In this document: positions 47,151 to 58,900 of the stretch, piece by piece
Layout of the letters: every line of letters begins with the position of its first letter
How positions within the stretch are numbered: the stretch's first letter is position 1
From: Amaranthus tricolor
Lineage: Eukaryota; Streptophyta; Magnoliopsida; Caryophyllales; Amaranthaceae
DNA: 64,000 bases
Reading direction: 5' to 3'
Assembly (NCBI RefSeq): GCF_026212465.1
Contig: NC_080052.1
Coordinates: forward strand, 9,864,943 to 9,928,942
Notes under the pieces: model-generated
What the model was told of the DNA's origin: nothing
The model's input: only the letters and a program-made list of their open reading frames with translations
Database searches by the model: none
Translations under genes and position numbers: made by a program

Positions 47151-48378
47151 TCAAACAAAGTTTACTTTATGCGCAAAAGTGCCAAAAACGGTTAAAAACC
47201 CTTAAAATCGCAACTTAACACGTAATTTCTAGCATATTACAATGATTTTCAATTCTAAGCACTTCAATATACTTCACATTCTAATTCTATATAACCAAAC
47301 ATATTCTAATTCTATATAACCAAACATATTCTAATTATATACTTCATACTTCAATATTAAGCACTACATTGTAAATAAAATCATATTCAAAATATAAATA
47401 ATAAAATTAAATCATTTAACCTTAGAAATATAAGTATTCTAATTCTAATAATTAAAGACAAGTATAACAACAAATCACATTTTTAACAAAATATGCAAAT
47501 AATTAACAAACCACACAAACAACATTCATAAATAATTACTAAATATGCAAATAGTTAACAAACCACATTTTTAACTAAATTACTAAATTACAAGTGAAAC
47601 AATAAAAATATAAACTTGCAAATTTACAAAACAAATATAAATTACCTTGATTTCATGAGTTATGTAATAATCTACAAAGAAAAACAAAAAAATAATTAGG
47701 CCTAATTTTCGTATGTTATGAACTTGCAAAAAACTTAAAGGTTTGAGAATTTAAAAAGACGAATAATACATTAATTCGTGAGTTTTGAAGATGAACAAGA
47801 CCAAATGCCTTTGGTTTCAAACGATTTTGAAGAATGATCAATAGTAGAAGTCGTGGGAGAAGAAGAATAGTCGAGCAAATGATGAACAAGTAGGGGGTTT
47901 ATGAAAATTCAAAGTTTGAAGTCTGATGATGAAGTTTGATGATGAACAAGAACATACGATGAACTACTGTTTGAAGTTTGAAGTTTGATGAAGTTTGAAT
48001 TTAGAAGTTTGATGAAGAGTAGATGAAGTTTGATGATGAACAAGAACAGTAGAAGTTTGAAGTTTGAAGTATGGAGAAGATAAATCGCTGAGTTCGTCTT
48101 ATGAAAATATAAACGTTAAAAAGCTAGGCGCCATTTTAATACATGTTATTAGCTGCGGTCAAAGGGGAAAACCGCAGCAATTAAGTGTGTTATTTGCTGC
48201 GGTCACAAGAAGAACCGCAGTAATTAATCTTGCAACTGCTGATTTGCTGCGGTCAAGGCCTAAAACCGCAGCAATTAATGGTATTTTTTTTGTCATTCTT
48301 TTTCCTATTTATTGCTGCGTATATACAAAAACCGCAGAAAATGAAAAGCAGCAAATACGTTTTTTTCCACTAGTGCTT

Positions 48379-48930
48379 TATGAGTCTAATTAACATTATG
48401 TACATGTTTTGATATGTTTTTCTCAAACAAATCTTGGATCCTTCACTATTAAACTCAATGATTGGGTAGAAGTGTACTTTTTGCTGAGATTAATACAGCT
48501 ACACATAAGTTGATGATTGGTTTGAAGTGTAATTTTTGCTTAGAATATGCAGAGGTCGCCCCTAAAATAAAAAAGTCATTCTTCGTATTTAATGCACCTC
48601 TGCACAATGAATAATAGATTTCCAGTCAAGATCATGTAGCTAGCTCTACAAGGAAACCCACCTAGGTATTATTAACAGTAATCTCCTAATGACAATCAAA
48701 CGTTCTCTGATACGGTTAAGGACTTTTGTAATTCATGTCAAATGATGAGATGTAAATACCCCTCATTTATTTCTCTCCAGGTATCATAATTCTAACTAGT
48801 ACCTAATATTGAATGAAGCTTATCTCTGAATTATATTAACAGTGACAAACGTCATTTATTGTGTTCAAACATCTTTGTATTGGATAACATCACTAACTCT
48901 TGTGAGACAAGAGAGCTTATTTAGGCCTCA
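48379..48930. other. intergenic DNA, no gene seen
   Basis: No coding signal or repeat boundaries recognised. Confidence 0.45.
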
Positions 48931-48934
48931 AACC

Positions 48935-49905
48935 TCGTTAACTTTGGATGTGTCGCGTTGAATGACAACCAAGCTTCATCGTCTAATGGGTGACACATCT
49001 CTCCATCTTCTGAATGGTGCTTGGTGTGCCAACTCATGCGACTAATAGTAGTCGTGGAAGCATATAATCGTTGTAACATGGGGCCAAGAGGAAAGTAATG
49101 AAACTGTTTTCTAGGATTCTTATCAAATTTGTTGTCTCTTATCTACCTAAAATGCCCACAAACATCACAGCAAGTCACATGTGCTTTGTATCTCCAATAT
49201 ATCATTCATTCATTAAGACAATAATCAATTTTTTCAACTGATAATCCAGGAGTTTTTTTTTTTTTTTTTTTTGTATCATAAAAATTACTTTTCTTGTTAT
49301 CTTTTGGAAAACTTCCCTCACTAGTCGAAAAAACTCATTATATAGTGTCTAAGAGATACGAAAGTCTATCTTCAGATAGTCATTTGTCGTATCATCAACA
49401 TCTAAATACGACTTTCACAACCATGGTACGATGGTAAGTTGGAAACATTCAATATGTCAAAGAATTGTCTTGATTAAGGGGTTCAAATCTTCTTCAACAT
49501 GTAATAATGACTTGATATCATCATCGATATCATCAGACTGGGGTAGAAAATGATAATGTGTATCGGAAAAAGTACTTGCAGCTACATCGTATACCATTTG
49601 TACGTACAAAGTTTGAACTATGTTTTACTATAACTCTTCCTGAGCCACCACATTACTTGGTCCAACTTCAAAATTATAATGAAATACCAATCATACTGGT
49701 TTTCAACAAACCCTTTTTCAATAAATGATCACCTACAACTTCTGAAGGCCTCACTCTACGGCTATCACACCATTTACACTGACATCTAATCTTAGACTCG
49801 AAATTATTTTTCTTTACAAATCATATAAATTCTTCAACCCTCTAAATATTTAACATTATAAACTACTTTAGAACTTTGCTTATACATTTAACTTCTATCA
49901 TACTA
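48935..49905 (-). pseudogene. degraded CACTA TNP2 transposase fragment
   Basis: Matches the minus strand of the transposase at 15100-16050 along its length. Examples are GGTGACACATCTCTCCATC against the ATGTATCATCTCTCCATCC region, the TTAAGACAATAATCAATTTT segment, and the Cys-rich N-terminal domain near 49750. It is riddled with stops and indels and holds a poly-T run near 49255-49272. A relic of a different, older CACTA copy whose ends I could not find. Confidence 0.8.
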
Positions 49906-49909
49906 AATC

Positions 49910-50549
49910 TGTTTCGGTTATGAAACGAGGAAGTGGGAAACACTTGAAATATCGTTATTAGAAGTGTTATCTGGAGTGGCAATTTGTGGAAGGAAGCGAC
50001 TTGAATTCCTGCAAAACAACACGTTAGCCTTGTCCGGGGGGTGATCTCCCGGAAAACCCCTCCGACGCTCAAGTTAGAACGTGGATATGAGAATATGGAG
50101 TAAGTGATAATAAACTGAATGCAAGATGTTGCGATTGATGTTACAGAATTTTTGTAGGCTAATGGAGTTGAAAAGGAAGTAGAGAACAAGTAAGGCTCTT
50201 GTAGATTATTTTTTTAGATCCCCCTCTTCCTCTCTGATGGCTGTCCCTATTTATAATGTTGAAGGGGGAAGTTACATCAGAGAGGGGAAGGTGAAGATCG
50301 TGGGAGGTATGGGTAGTTGTTCCGCATGGAAGAAGGATGACCATGCATTTGAGGGGAAGTGGGAAGTTACTTTTCTGAAAGGGAGTTAGGGTATTTAGAG
50401 GTAACTAGCCCATGGGCCATTCAAGGAAGATGGGGAATTCAGAAAAAAGCCCGTTGACCGGAAGTCCAAGTCAACGCGAAAGGTCAAGGGGTAATAAGGT
50501 AACATAACGTAAATAATTTTAAACAAATAAATAAATTAGATAAATGATA
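49910..50549 (-). repeat. gypsy-like LTR, minus orientation
   Basis: In the minus direction it starts TGTCATGGTATC at 50549, preceded by a purine-rich tract (GTGCGTGGGGCTAAC). It contains a TATA box (CATTATAAATAGGG, near 50255) and the GAGCGTCGGAGGGG / GGGGGTGATCTCC block near 50040-50075 common in plant gypsy LTRs. The right edge is well supported; the left edge is estimated. Probably inserted in the TNP2 debris. Confidence 0.62.
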
Positions 50550-51340
50550 CCATGACAGTTAGCCCCACGCACGAAGAATGATGTGAGAAAGGCAACCTTG
50601 ATCTTCCATTACTTTTCTAGGATCTTCTATTATATTATCTTAGATATTTTTATTTTTAATTCTTTAGTTTAGATATTTTTATATTTAATTAAAATCCTAG
50701 ATTTTTCTAGATTATTTTAACAATAGAATCAATCTTTAATTGACTTTTTATACTGCAAGAAGATCTACCAAAAGCTTAACAAGGGAAGTATGAATTTAAG
50801 TTTCGTGCATATTTTATTATTTTTGTTTTGCTAACGAGTATTGCAGGAAATTTCCCTTTGACGTGAGGACTAGAGCTACCGATCTCAAAAATCTCACCAG
50901 GCTTTATTCAGAATGTAGCCGATAGAAGCTCGTGTCTAAAGAGTATATGTGTACAAAAGTTTGAAGTGCAGAGTAAGAAGCTAATACACCACAAACTGCA
51001 ATACAAAAGAATTCAAGCCTTCATACAATCCTCATCATAGTAACTTCTTATGCTCACATAAAAATAGACATTTTACCCGTGCAATCTTTTAAGAGTCTAT
51101 ATATGTATTAAAGAGTAATTTTATTTTCATTTTATAACTCTCATTTGTATTATTTTTAGGTTATACACAAAGTCTCATCTTAATCTCTGTCGTAAACGAA
51201 AGAAAAGAGGAAGTTTGAAGTGCAAAGAGTGTTTTTTTTAGTTCACTGGGAAATGAGTGTCTAGTTGATAGCATAGGGTTACGGGGAGTATTTGGAAGAT
51301 AAGTGTGACCTCCTTCTAAAGCTTGTACTCAAGAACTCTA
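50550..51340. other. intergenic DNA, no gene seen
   Basis: May include the 3' internal region of the gypsy-like element beside it. No coding frame. AT-rich words such as AGATATTTTTAT are repeated near 50640-50690. Confidence 0.4.
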
Positions 51341-51440
51341 ACGGCCCGTTTGGTCAACGATACTGATCGGTGATAATGAGAATGATTTATAGTGTAATTC
51401 ATCCAAAATTGATTTGTTATTGTTTGAACTGTTTGGTTTG
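51341..51440. mobile_element. hAT-like MITE end, solitary
   Basis: AACGGCCCGTTTGGTCAACG matches the terminus of the MITE at 8046-8603, followed by GGTGATAATGAGAATGA-like interior. No matching opposite end was found nearby, so only a fragment remains. Confidence 0.45.
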
Positions 51441-52029
51441 CTCATGTGCTACAGCCTACAGATGATCATCTAAAACATGGAGCGTATTTTGTCCAGGAAA
51501 GCTTCTCAAAGATGATCATCTATTGTCTGCATGTAGATGTTGTATCCTCTGATCTTTTTTCTTTCAGAAACTTTGCAACCTAATTCTATTATCTTTCAGA
51601 ATTTCTGGATTTTGGAAACCAACTAATTAATCTGATTTTGTGGCAACCAAGTTCAAGAAACGAAACCTGCTGGAGAGGAGTACTTCTATGGCCAAAAGGT
51701 TTACCATCTAAGGAAAACATCACTTATTCCAGTGCAGTAAATTACATGAGCTATCTTTATCATTATATAAGAAACTACATCCGTCTAAAAGATTTGTTCT
51801 CTAAGAATGTGTGTAATCCAACTTCACATCTACTCATACTGTATTCACATAAAATCTGTTTTGAAAGAGAGACATCCTCTATGCACATTGCACAATGAAT
51901 TCACAACTGTGATAAAATAGTGTTGCCCGGGTGATGCAAGCATGGAGAGCAACCAAAAAACACCATGATTGTGGTCGGACATGCTGTGAGATGCACCTCA
52001 CTGATCACAACAGGAAGCAATACATTGGA
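51441..52029. other. 3' flank of the transporter gene
   Basis: Downstream of the minus-strand transporter. No second gene seen; part should be its 3' untranslated region. Confidence 0.45.
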
Positions 52030-53631
52030 TCAGTGAACAGCTCCATTCATTTGTATTCTATATTTCCTCTCTTGTATCTCCGACTTCACAGCAGGAATTA
52101 ACGACACTGTGGCTATGAAAATTGAAGCAATAAGCACTGCAAACACATAATTCCAACCGCTGGTCGAAATATAACCAACTAGAACTGGACCAATAGCTGC
52201 CCCAATCGAACCAGTTCCATCTATTATTGCTGTAACTGTAGCCAATGCGCGAGAGTTCCCATTAATGGCAGATTGTGTCCCAAGATCAGCAGCCACAGCA
52301 GTTGTTATCAAAGCATACGGTCCATTTACAAGTGTACCCGAAACAAACATCAAAATATTATTGGAGAACATCGAACTGCTCCCGTAAACACGATAGAGAA
52401 CAAGGGCTGGAACGGATAACAAGAGAAATGAAACTGAAGTAATTGCCCGAGCCTCAAGTTTATCAGAAGCCAAACCAGCCAATACTCCTCCAAGAACACC
52501 ACCAAAATCAAATATGGTTGACAGCATTCCAGCACTTTCATGGGACAAGTGCACACCAGCAACAGCTTCAAGTTCATCATAAAACAACAACTATGTCAAA
52601 ATTTGATCATTGCACTAATAAACAGCAGAACCAGAAACTCTAAAATCAATGGCAGTATTATTACCTGTATGTCTTATATAGAATGGCAACCAATACAAAA
52701 ATGTGTAAGCTACAAGCTTGGAGAAAAACAAACAGATAGCAAAAGAAGCAACACCAGGCAGTTTCCAAGCTTCAATAAACCCGATCGCATCCGTCGAATT
52801 GATATCCTGCATTTCAAAGCTCTTAACTTCTTCCAAAGGCTTTCTATCCTTAGATTGCAGAAGACCCAAATGCTCAGCATCCCCATTATCAGAAACCTCA
52901 ACTGGATTCAACTCAATCTCACTCGAAATTGATAGATCAATAAGCTCAGGGCTCACAACTAGAAACATATAGACAATAATCCCAATCAAGAACACTAACA
53001 ATCCAGGCCAAAAGAATGACCAACCCCACCCAAATTTCAGCATAGAAGAAGCAACAATTGAGCCCACAATATTACCAACAGAAGTATGAGAGTTCCAAGT
53101 CCCCATAATCAAACCTCTTTTTGATTTTCCAAACCAATTACCCACAACAGCAACAACAGAAGGCCACCCAGTAGACTGAAAAACACCACAAAAAATCTGA
53201 ACAAGCACAAAATACAAGAAATTATGAATGCTAAACCAATAGCCACATCCGAAAGCTACAGTAAAAAGAGCACTTAACAACATCCCATATGAGAGAAAGA
53301 GTCTAAGATCAGTAATATCGGCAAAATGGCCAGAAAAGAACATCCCAATAGCATAAGAAGATAAGAACGCAAGATCAAGCTCACCTAAAAGATGAGTTCC
53401 GAGAGATCCATTAAAAGGAGGCCAACCCATTTGAGAAAAGTTCAAATCTTGAAGTGGGTTGGTGTCATTTTTGGAGATTTCAGGCCCAAGAACTGATTTG
53501 ACAATGCTGGGGGGTTTGCGAGAAGCATGGAGGGAGGCATAGGCAAAAAAGGTGATTATCAGGATTAGGGATTTGTGAAAGCAGAGACTTTTTGGGAGGA
53601 TAGAAAGAGATGGGGGTGATTCTGGGGACAT
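52030..53631 (-). CDS. glycerol-3-phosphate permease-like transporter (SLC37/OPA family)
   Basis: Two exons, 52665-53631 (967 nt) and 52030-52565 (536 nt), joined across a 99-bp intron with donor gtaata and acceptor gaag, give 500 residues. The phase is right: the last G of exon 1 pairs with CT of exon 2 to continue YIRHT into AVAGVHLSHESAG. It is a major facilitator with about 12 membrane helices. Family marks are YASLHASRKP in helix 1, GWPSVVAVVGNWFGKSKRG and GTWNSHTSVGNIVGS in the first half, an acidic central loop (about residues 235-285), and NGPYALITTAVAADLGTQ and LATVTAIIDGTGSIGAA in the second half. Plant homologues (G3PP group) are predicted organophosphate:phosphate antiporters, some induced by phosphate starvation. 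Start MSPESPPSLS is the first ATG. The length matches the family and no defect is seen; likely functional. Confidence 0.93.
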
Positions 53632-53878
53632 TTTTCATAATAGAGGTATTGTGATTTGTGAATGATGATGATGTAGTAGAATTCGAAATTTTCAAGGATG
53701 TTTGTTATGAGTTTGATCACTTTTCATTGCTTCTTGTTGCAGCGGATAGTTACCCTGAATTTTTGACGTTTTAACAAGCAAAGCAAAGAGGGAAATGGTA
53801 CATCCGTACAGGCGTTGAAGTGGAATTGAATACAACCTGACGAAGTCGAGGATTGATCCTGCGACCTTGCACCTGCAC
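53632..53878. promoter_or_regulatory. 5' flank of the transporter gene
   Basis: The gene's 5' untranslated region and core promoter should lie here. I see no unambiguous TATA box. A transposon-like repeat begins only about 250 bp upstream of the start codon. Confidence 0.35.
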
Positions 53879-55023
53879 CGGGGATGGCAATTGAGTCTCA
53901 ATCCGCTCCGTTCCGAGAAAAATATCTAACTCCAAATTCGATTATATAGTCCGAGTCTAATTATTAGATGGATCAGAGTTGGATTACAAAAAAATCTGAT
54001 ACTTCGACCCGATTTCGACTCTGGCTCAGACTTCAATCCTACTCCAACTTCGACTACAATCGACATCCAACTCCGAATTAAAGTTTAATCAAATCAAAAA
54101 TAACTTTATTTGACCAAATATGAAAAAGTGGAATTTGAGTTTAAGCAAATCAAAAAAAAAATTTTGACAACACTTGATTCACTAATAAAGAGTTATACGA
54201 CATCTACATCAGAGATAAAAATTAGCAACTATATAACAACTTTGACCAAATAATTTAATATTAACAAAACTACAATCGTTGTGTAAGAAATCTGACAATT
54301 ATGAATATCCTTTTTCACATTGTTGTTTGATACAACCTTCTACAATGGGGTTTTTCGATCTATTGTAGGCTTGAGATAGAATTGAATTTGATGTAGTTGA
54401 TGGTAATTGCAATTTTAGTGTCTGTTGTATTATCACATTAATCTCTACCAATAAATCAACTAGAGATTAAAATTAATTATCCAATCAAAAATAAGTTCAT
54501 ATTGACCAAATTTGAAAAGAAGTTAACTCAAACACATGGAAATTCAACATTTTCAAATTACAGTCTAAACACATGACATCCAAAATTCTTACACTAAAAA
54601 GTTAAATTTCTAAAATAATAATGTGCATTTCATTGGTCTTTGGGTATGGAGCTTTGAATAATTGAACTTGTTGAACAATCAAGATGTCGAAGAAAGAGTA
54701 AAAGACTATGACTTTTATGTCTCTTACTTTTTAAGAGTAACACTAACTAAACTAAATCCTAATCAGCTTGCCCTCAGCATCGCCATCCTCTTGTCCCCAT
54801 CAATGCGCATCGATCACCTGAAATAAGAAATTCATGTTGCTCTCCAGCCACAACAAGCATCTCTTAGAGGTTCGAAGGTCCGAAAGTCTAACTCAGAGCA
54901 AAGTTGGAGAATGCATAATTCGACTTTGAGTGGAGGTGGATTAAAAAATAATCCAAGTTTTATTTGGAGAAAAGTCGAAGGGTTGATAATATGAATCAAG
55001 TCTGACTCATTGCCATCCTTAGT
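53879..55023. mobile_element. possible non-autonomous transposon with GGATGGCAA ends
   Basis: The left end GGGGATGGCAATTGAGTC is mirrored by the right end GACTCATTGCCATCC. The hexamer ctgcac lies directly outside both ends (53873-53878 and 55024-55029). The interior has CCAACTCCGA/TCGGAGTT-like words and no coding frame. Confidence 0.45.
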
Positions 55024-55029
55024 CTGCAC

Positions 55030-55936
55030 ACTACAAAACAATGTTCGCATTTCCTAATGGTCATCCTTAAATCTTACTCCCCAACCTACGGATGGTTCGA
55101 GGCTCTATTAGACTTGCGCACAGACTCACCCTTATTTTTAGGTTTTGGATCCAATTTTTTGATATCCAACTAATACAAGTCAGGTTTTAGGTCCAAACAA
55201 TATTAAATGGGTTTGAGTTTGGGTCTTGGATCTTTGAACCCAAACCCTCTCTTTGATCCATTTAAGATCTAGATCGCTTGGATTCATTTCAGATTCGCCA
55301 CGTTCGCTCTTGATCTGACTTATCATACAACCCAAAATTGAATTTCTTCTAAATCTATTTTTATATTTATTTGAAATTTATTTAGACTTATAAACAACCT
55401 ATAGGCTCTTTTAAGTACTAATTCAAACTTTAAAATGTAAAAAGTAAGATGAATGATTTAATCAATGACCCATTTCGAACTCATTTAGCATCCTGAATCC
55501 ATTATACCTGACGAATATGTATTCGGGTACAAAATATTCAGACACTAAGGTTTTGGGTTTGAGTATTGTTCCACCAAAAATTAATGGGTCTAAATCTATG
55601 ATTAGTTGGACCCGACCTATGACTATCCCTACCCCTACCTCCCAAACAATTAAATTTATTTTTCGTTCAATCATTTTTCTTCATAAGTTAACACCATAGT
55701 CACCTAAAAGGCAATACAATTTAGAATGTGTGGGATGAAAATGAAAATGCACGATGCTATTCAAGGTGACTCTGAAACGATGACTATTTTTAATATTATA
55801 ATTTACTCTAAGAATTAGATTTAAAAATAATATTAGGGGGAATAAATATAACATTAAAAATATTACATAAAATAAAAGAGAAAAGGATATAGAAAGAGGG
55901 AAAAACACTAATGTAGAATAAAAATGTGTATGTTTG
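55030..55936. other. intergenic DNA rich in GGGTTTGGGT/ACCCG words
   Basis: Words such as GGGTTTGAGTTTGGGTC and CCGACCTATGACTATCCC resemble decayed ends of non-autonomous elements. No gene seen. Confidence 0.4.
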
Positions 55937-58900
55937 TGTAACACCCTCAGAATAGGTCGGACTTTTGAAAACACCTTTAATGAAAAACATGAGCCAAAAC
56001 CTACTCATGGGAGTGTTACCGCCACATCTATTTCTAATAAAATAAATGTAAGGCTTAACGACTAAAAAATAACTTAATAATTTTAAATCCAACAAAGGGT
56101 CTTACAATATAAGAAAAGACTGAAACGTAATTTGTGTCCATATAAAATTTAAACAACCTAAGGTAAAATTTAAACTGAAATACGACTCTAGTAAAAGCTA
56201 TATTTCTAAGTGATCCTCACTCCGCGATTCCAATGCAATCAATAACCTGTAACATAAGCATGCAAGAAAAACAAGGGAAAAACTCCCAAAATCAGAAAAA
56301 TTGAGTAATTCCAACTCCATCCCGTAAGACGATTGTTTGAAAATGATTTAAGAAAATACAATATAATCAAATTAGAAATAATTTTAGAAAATAACATATA
56401 GCTGAGTTTAATAGAAAACAATTTGAGAAAATAATATATATAATATCACATAAACCAATTTATTAATTTGATAATTAATAATGACAAACACATAATCAAT
56501 TTTAAATTTGAGGGAACGAAAACGCCAGTAGGCCGAGTTGTAGCAGGAGCGGCACTCTCGTTACATAATTAACATTAATAATTATACTTAAGATAAATAA
56601 TGCGGAAGTGTAAAACGTCGAACTGCTAAAAACCATTTGAAATAAAAAAAACGTTCAAAACATAAGTAAAAAAATATATCTTACAACTGAGAAAATATAA
56701 AATAAGGTTTACTTAAATACGATAAAAAAAACATAAGTACAATATAGTCATCAAGTAAAATCATTGAAGCTAAGTCCTCGATAGAATAATTAAAGTTGCG
56801 GCCTGGATCGAAACCTGAGCTAATTTTTCCTGCAAAATACTGTCATCCATAATACGGATGACAGCCGATTAAATCGGTCAGCGATAAAGCCGAGTACAAT
56901 TTTCTCAACAAGCTTATGATGCGATAGTTAAATCATGCTTACAAAATAATTATCAAGCACAATATAGAAGGTTATTAGTCATTATTGACCTTTACTAAGC
57001 CATTAAGTTACATTCTCAATACTTGCAGAAGTTCATTACTGCTACTAAATACTTGGTAACCTTAATGCTTATTTAATCAAGTTCAATTAAGCCTCATAGC
57101 TTTACCATCATAGCACATCACAAGATCACAACAATAATGACAACTGATATATGTAAGGGTCTGGTTAGGTGAGGACCGTAGTCCTAAACCCTAACTGTGG
57201 TGGGAGTCGTCACTACTCTCAATACTGTTATGCTCGAGAATTCACAGGATGGGTTTTTCTCGGACCCCCTGTCTGACACCGCATTTTACGTGCCGGCTAA
57301 CACGGACGCCGGGATTTTACATGCCGGTCCATGGTTCGACGTTACCTTACTATCAGAGTCATACAATCAATATCATGCAATATCAAACAAGACTCTAAAC
57401 CGAAATAGTTTACATTCTTATAAGTCAAACTTCCACTAGTCAAATTTTTGACAATTCTACCCTTTTAATAGAAACAAATTACTAGTATCTAATAAATTAA
57501 TATTAATTAAATAACAAATTTTCGTAGCTGTACTAAGATTCCTGAGGCTAAACTAAGTCATTATTGTGTCATAAATAATCATAACAGTCAAGGGTAATAT
57601 TTCTAAGTACTTAACAACATATTTTATCAAATAACCAGTAAAATAGTAAAACGGATCTATCATCACTATAAAAATAACATAATCCGACAAGTTATTAAGG
57701 GTCCAAAATCTATATGAAATGAGTTTTCAAGAAAAACAATGCTAAGCATTTTAACAAATTTGTTTGACTATTTTACCAATAAATCGATTAAAAATTTATC
57801 AAAACACCAAGATGATATGGAATCATTTTAAACACATAAGTTTATTTAACTGGTAAAATTCATATATATTTATATCATCATATTAATCAAAAATTTCCAT
57901 ATATATGACTTTTTCTTCGAGCGTCCCAAAAGTATTATTGTTTTGACGAAAATATCACTAAACTGGATATGACTTTAATATTACCATATAAAGTTTAAAT
58001 GACTAAAATAAAATCATGTTGATCATGCTTTTATATTATCGAGTAACCATAAATAAATATCACATAACGAGAGAGTTAAGAAAATGTGTACCATTTTCCT
58101 CCGAAGGTGGTGCTAAACCAAGTAAGAGAATAATAATAGGAAAATAAGAACTTTAAAGAAATAAGCTCCAAAAGAGAAAGTCTTCAAGGCTCCAAGCTTC
58201 AAAGAAGTAGATCTTCAATTACCCAAAAGAAAATGATATCTAACCTCCAAAAGATAATACTTGACTTTTCAAAAGTTGATGATTATTGGCTTAAGAAGTG
58301 ATAAGATCAAGCTCCATCTTCATTTGATTCTTCAACAAATAAAAATGGTATAAAGTTAGTAAGATGTTAATGAAGTGAAGATATAAGAAAGAATGGTAGA
58401 AAGATTTGATGATGGGGATGCAAGTGATCTCATGGCTAAGGAGGGGTATTTATAATGGGTTTTGGGCAACTTTTTAGTTCATAAGATTGTATGAAAAAGA
58501 AGGTTAACTTGTGTAATTGATTAAGAGTGTGTAAGTGAATGTGTAAGAGTTGGAGGGTGTAAGTGGATGTGTAAGAGTTTGGAGTGTAGAAGAAGGTTAA
58601 CTTGTGTAAGGAAATGGTGATAGCTTGTGTAAGTGATGAACATTATGGATTGATGTAGAGAAGATTTTGATTCATCAAATTTTTGTTCTAGTTTATGCTA
58701 GTGAAATGTTTTAGATTAATGGGAAAGTATGATTAAGGTTTGATTATGAAAATATGATAGTTTACTTAGAAAATTTTAGTTAAAACTATACTTAAAGTTA
58801 ATAAGAAAAATATTGTTAACTTTTAGGTATAAAATAATTAAATCAAAGTTGTAAAGTTAAAATGATAAGTAGTAAAGTTAGTTTAAGGAAACGAAATTGA

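Larger units (their letters stand above)
44877..48375. mobile_element. CACTA element, non-autonomous, 3.5 kb
   Basis: Ends CACTAGTGGAAAAAAAC on both sides in inverted orientation, with a perfect 3-bp target duplication ctt (44874-44876 and 48376-48378). The subterminal regions (44890-45140 and 48150-48360) are packed with GCTGCGGT and ACCGCAGCAAAT in both orientations, the expected binding array. It differs in terminus and subterminal motif from the element at 9655-16977, so it belongs to another CACTA family. No transposase domain is recognisable. Inside are a Stowaway MITE, two short coding exons and a tandem array. Confidence 0.93.

Noticed and set aside
45935..47275. CRISPR-like array
   Set aside because: Units of 162-169 bp are contiguous tandem copies, not short repeats with unique spacers, and the genome is eukaryotic.
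51638..51898. 86-residue plus-strand frame downstream of the transporter
   Set aside because: No recognisable domain or splice context, and it lies in the 3' flank of a minus-strand gene; probably chance.
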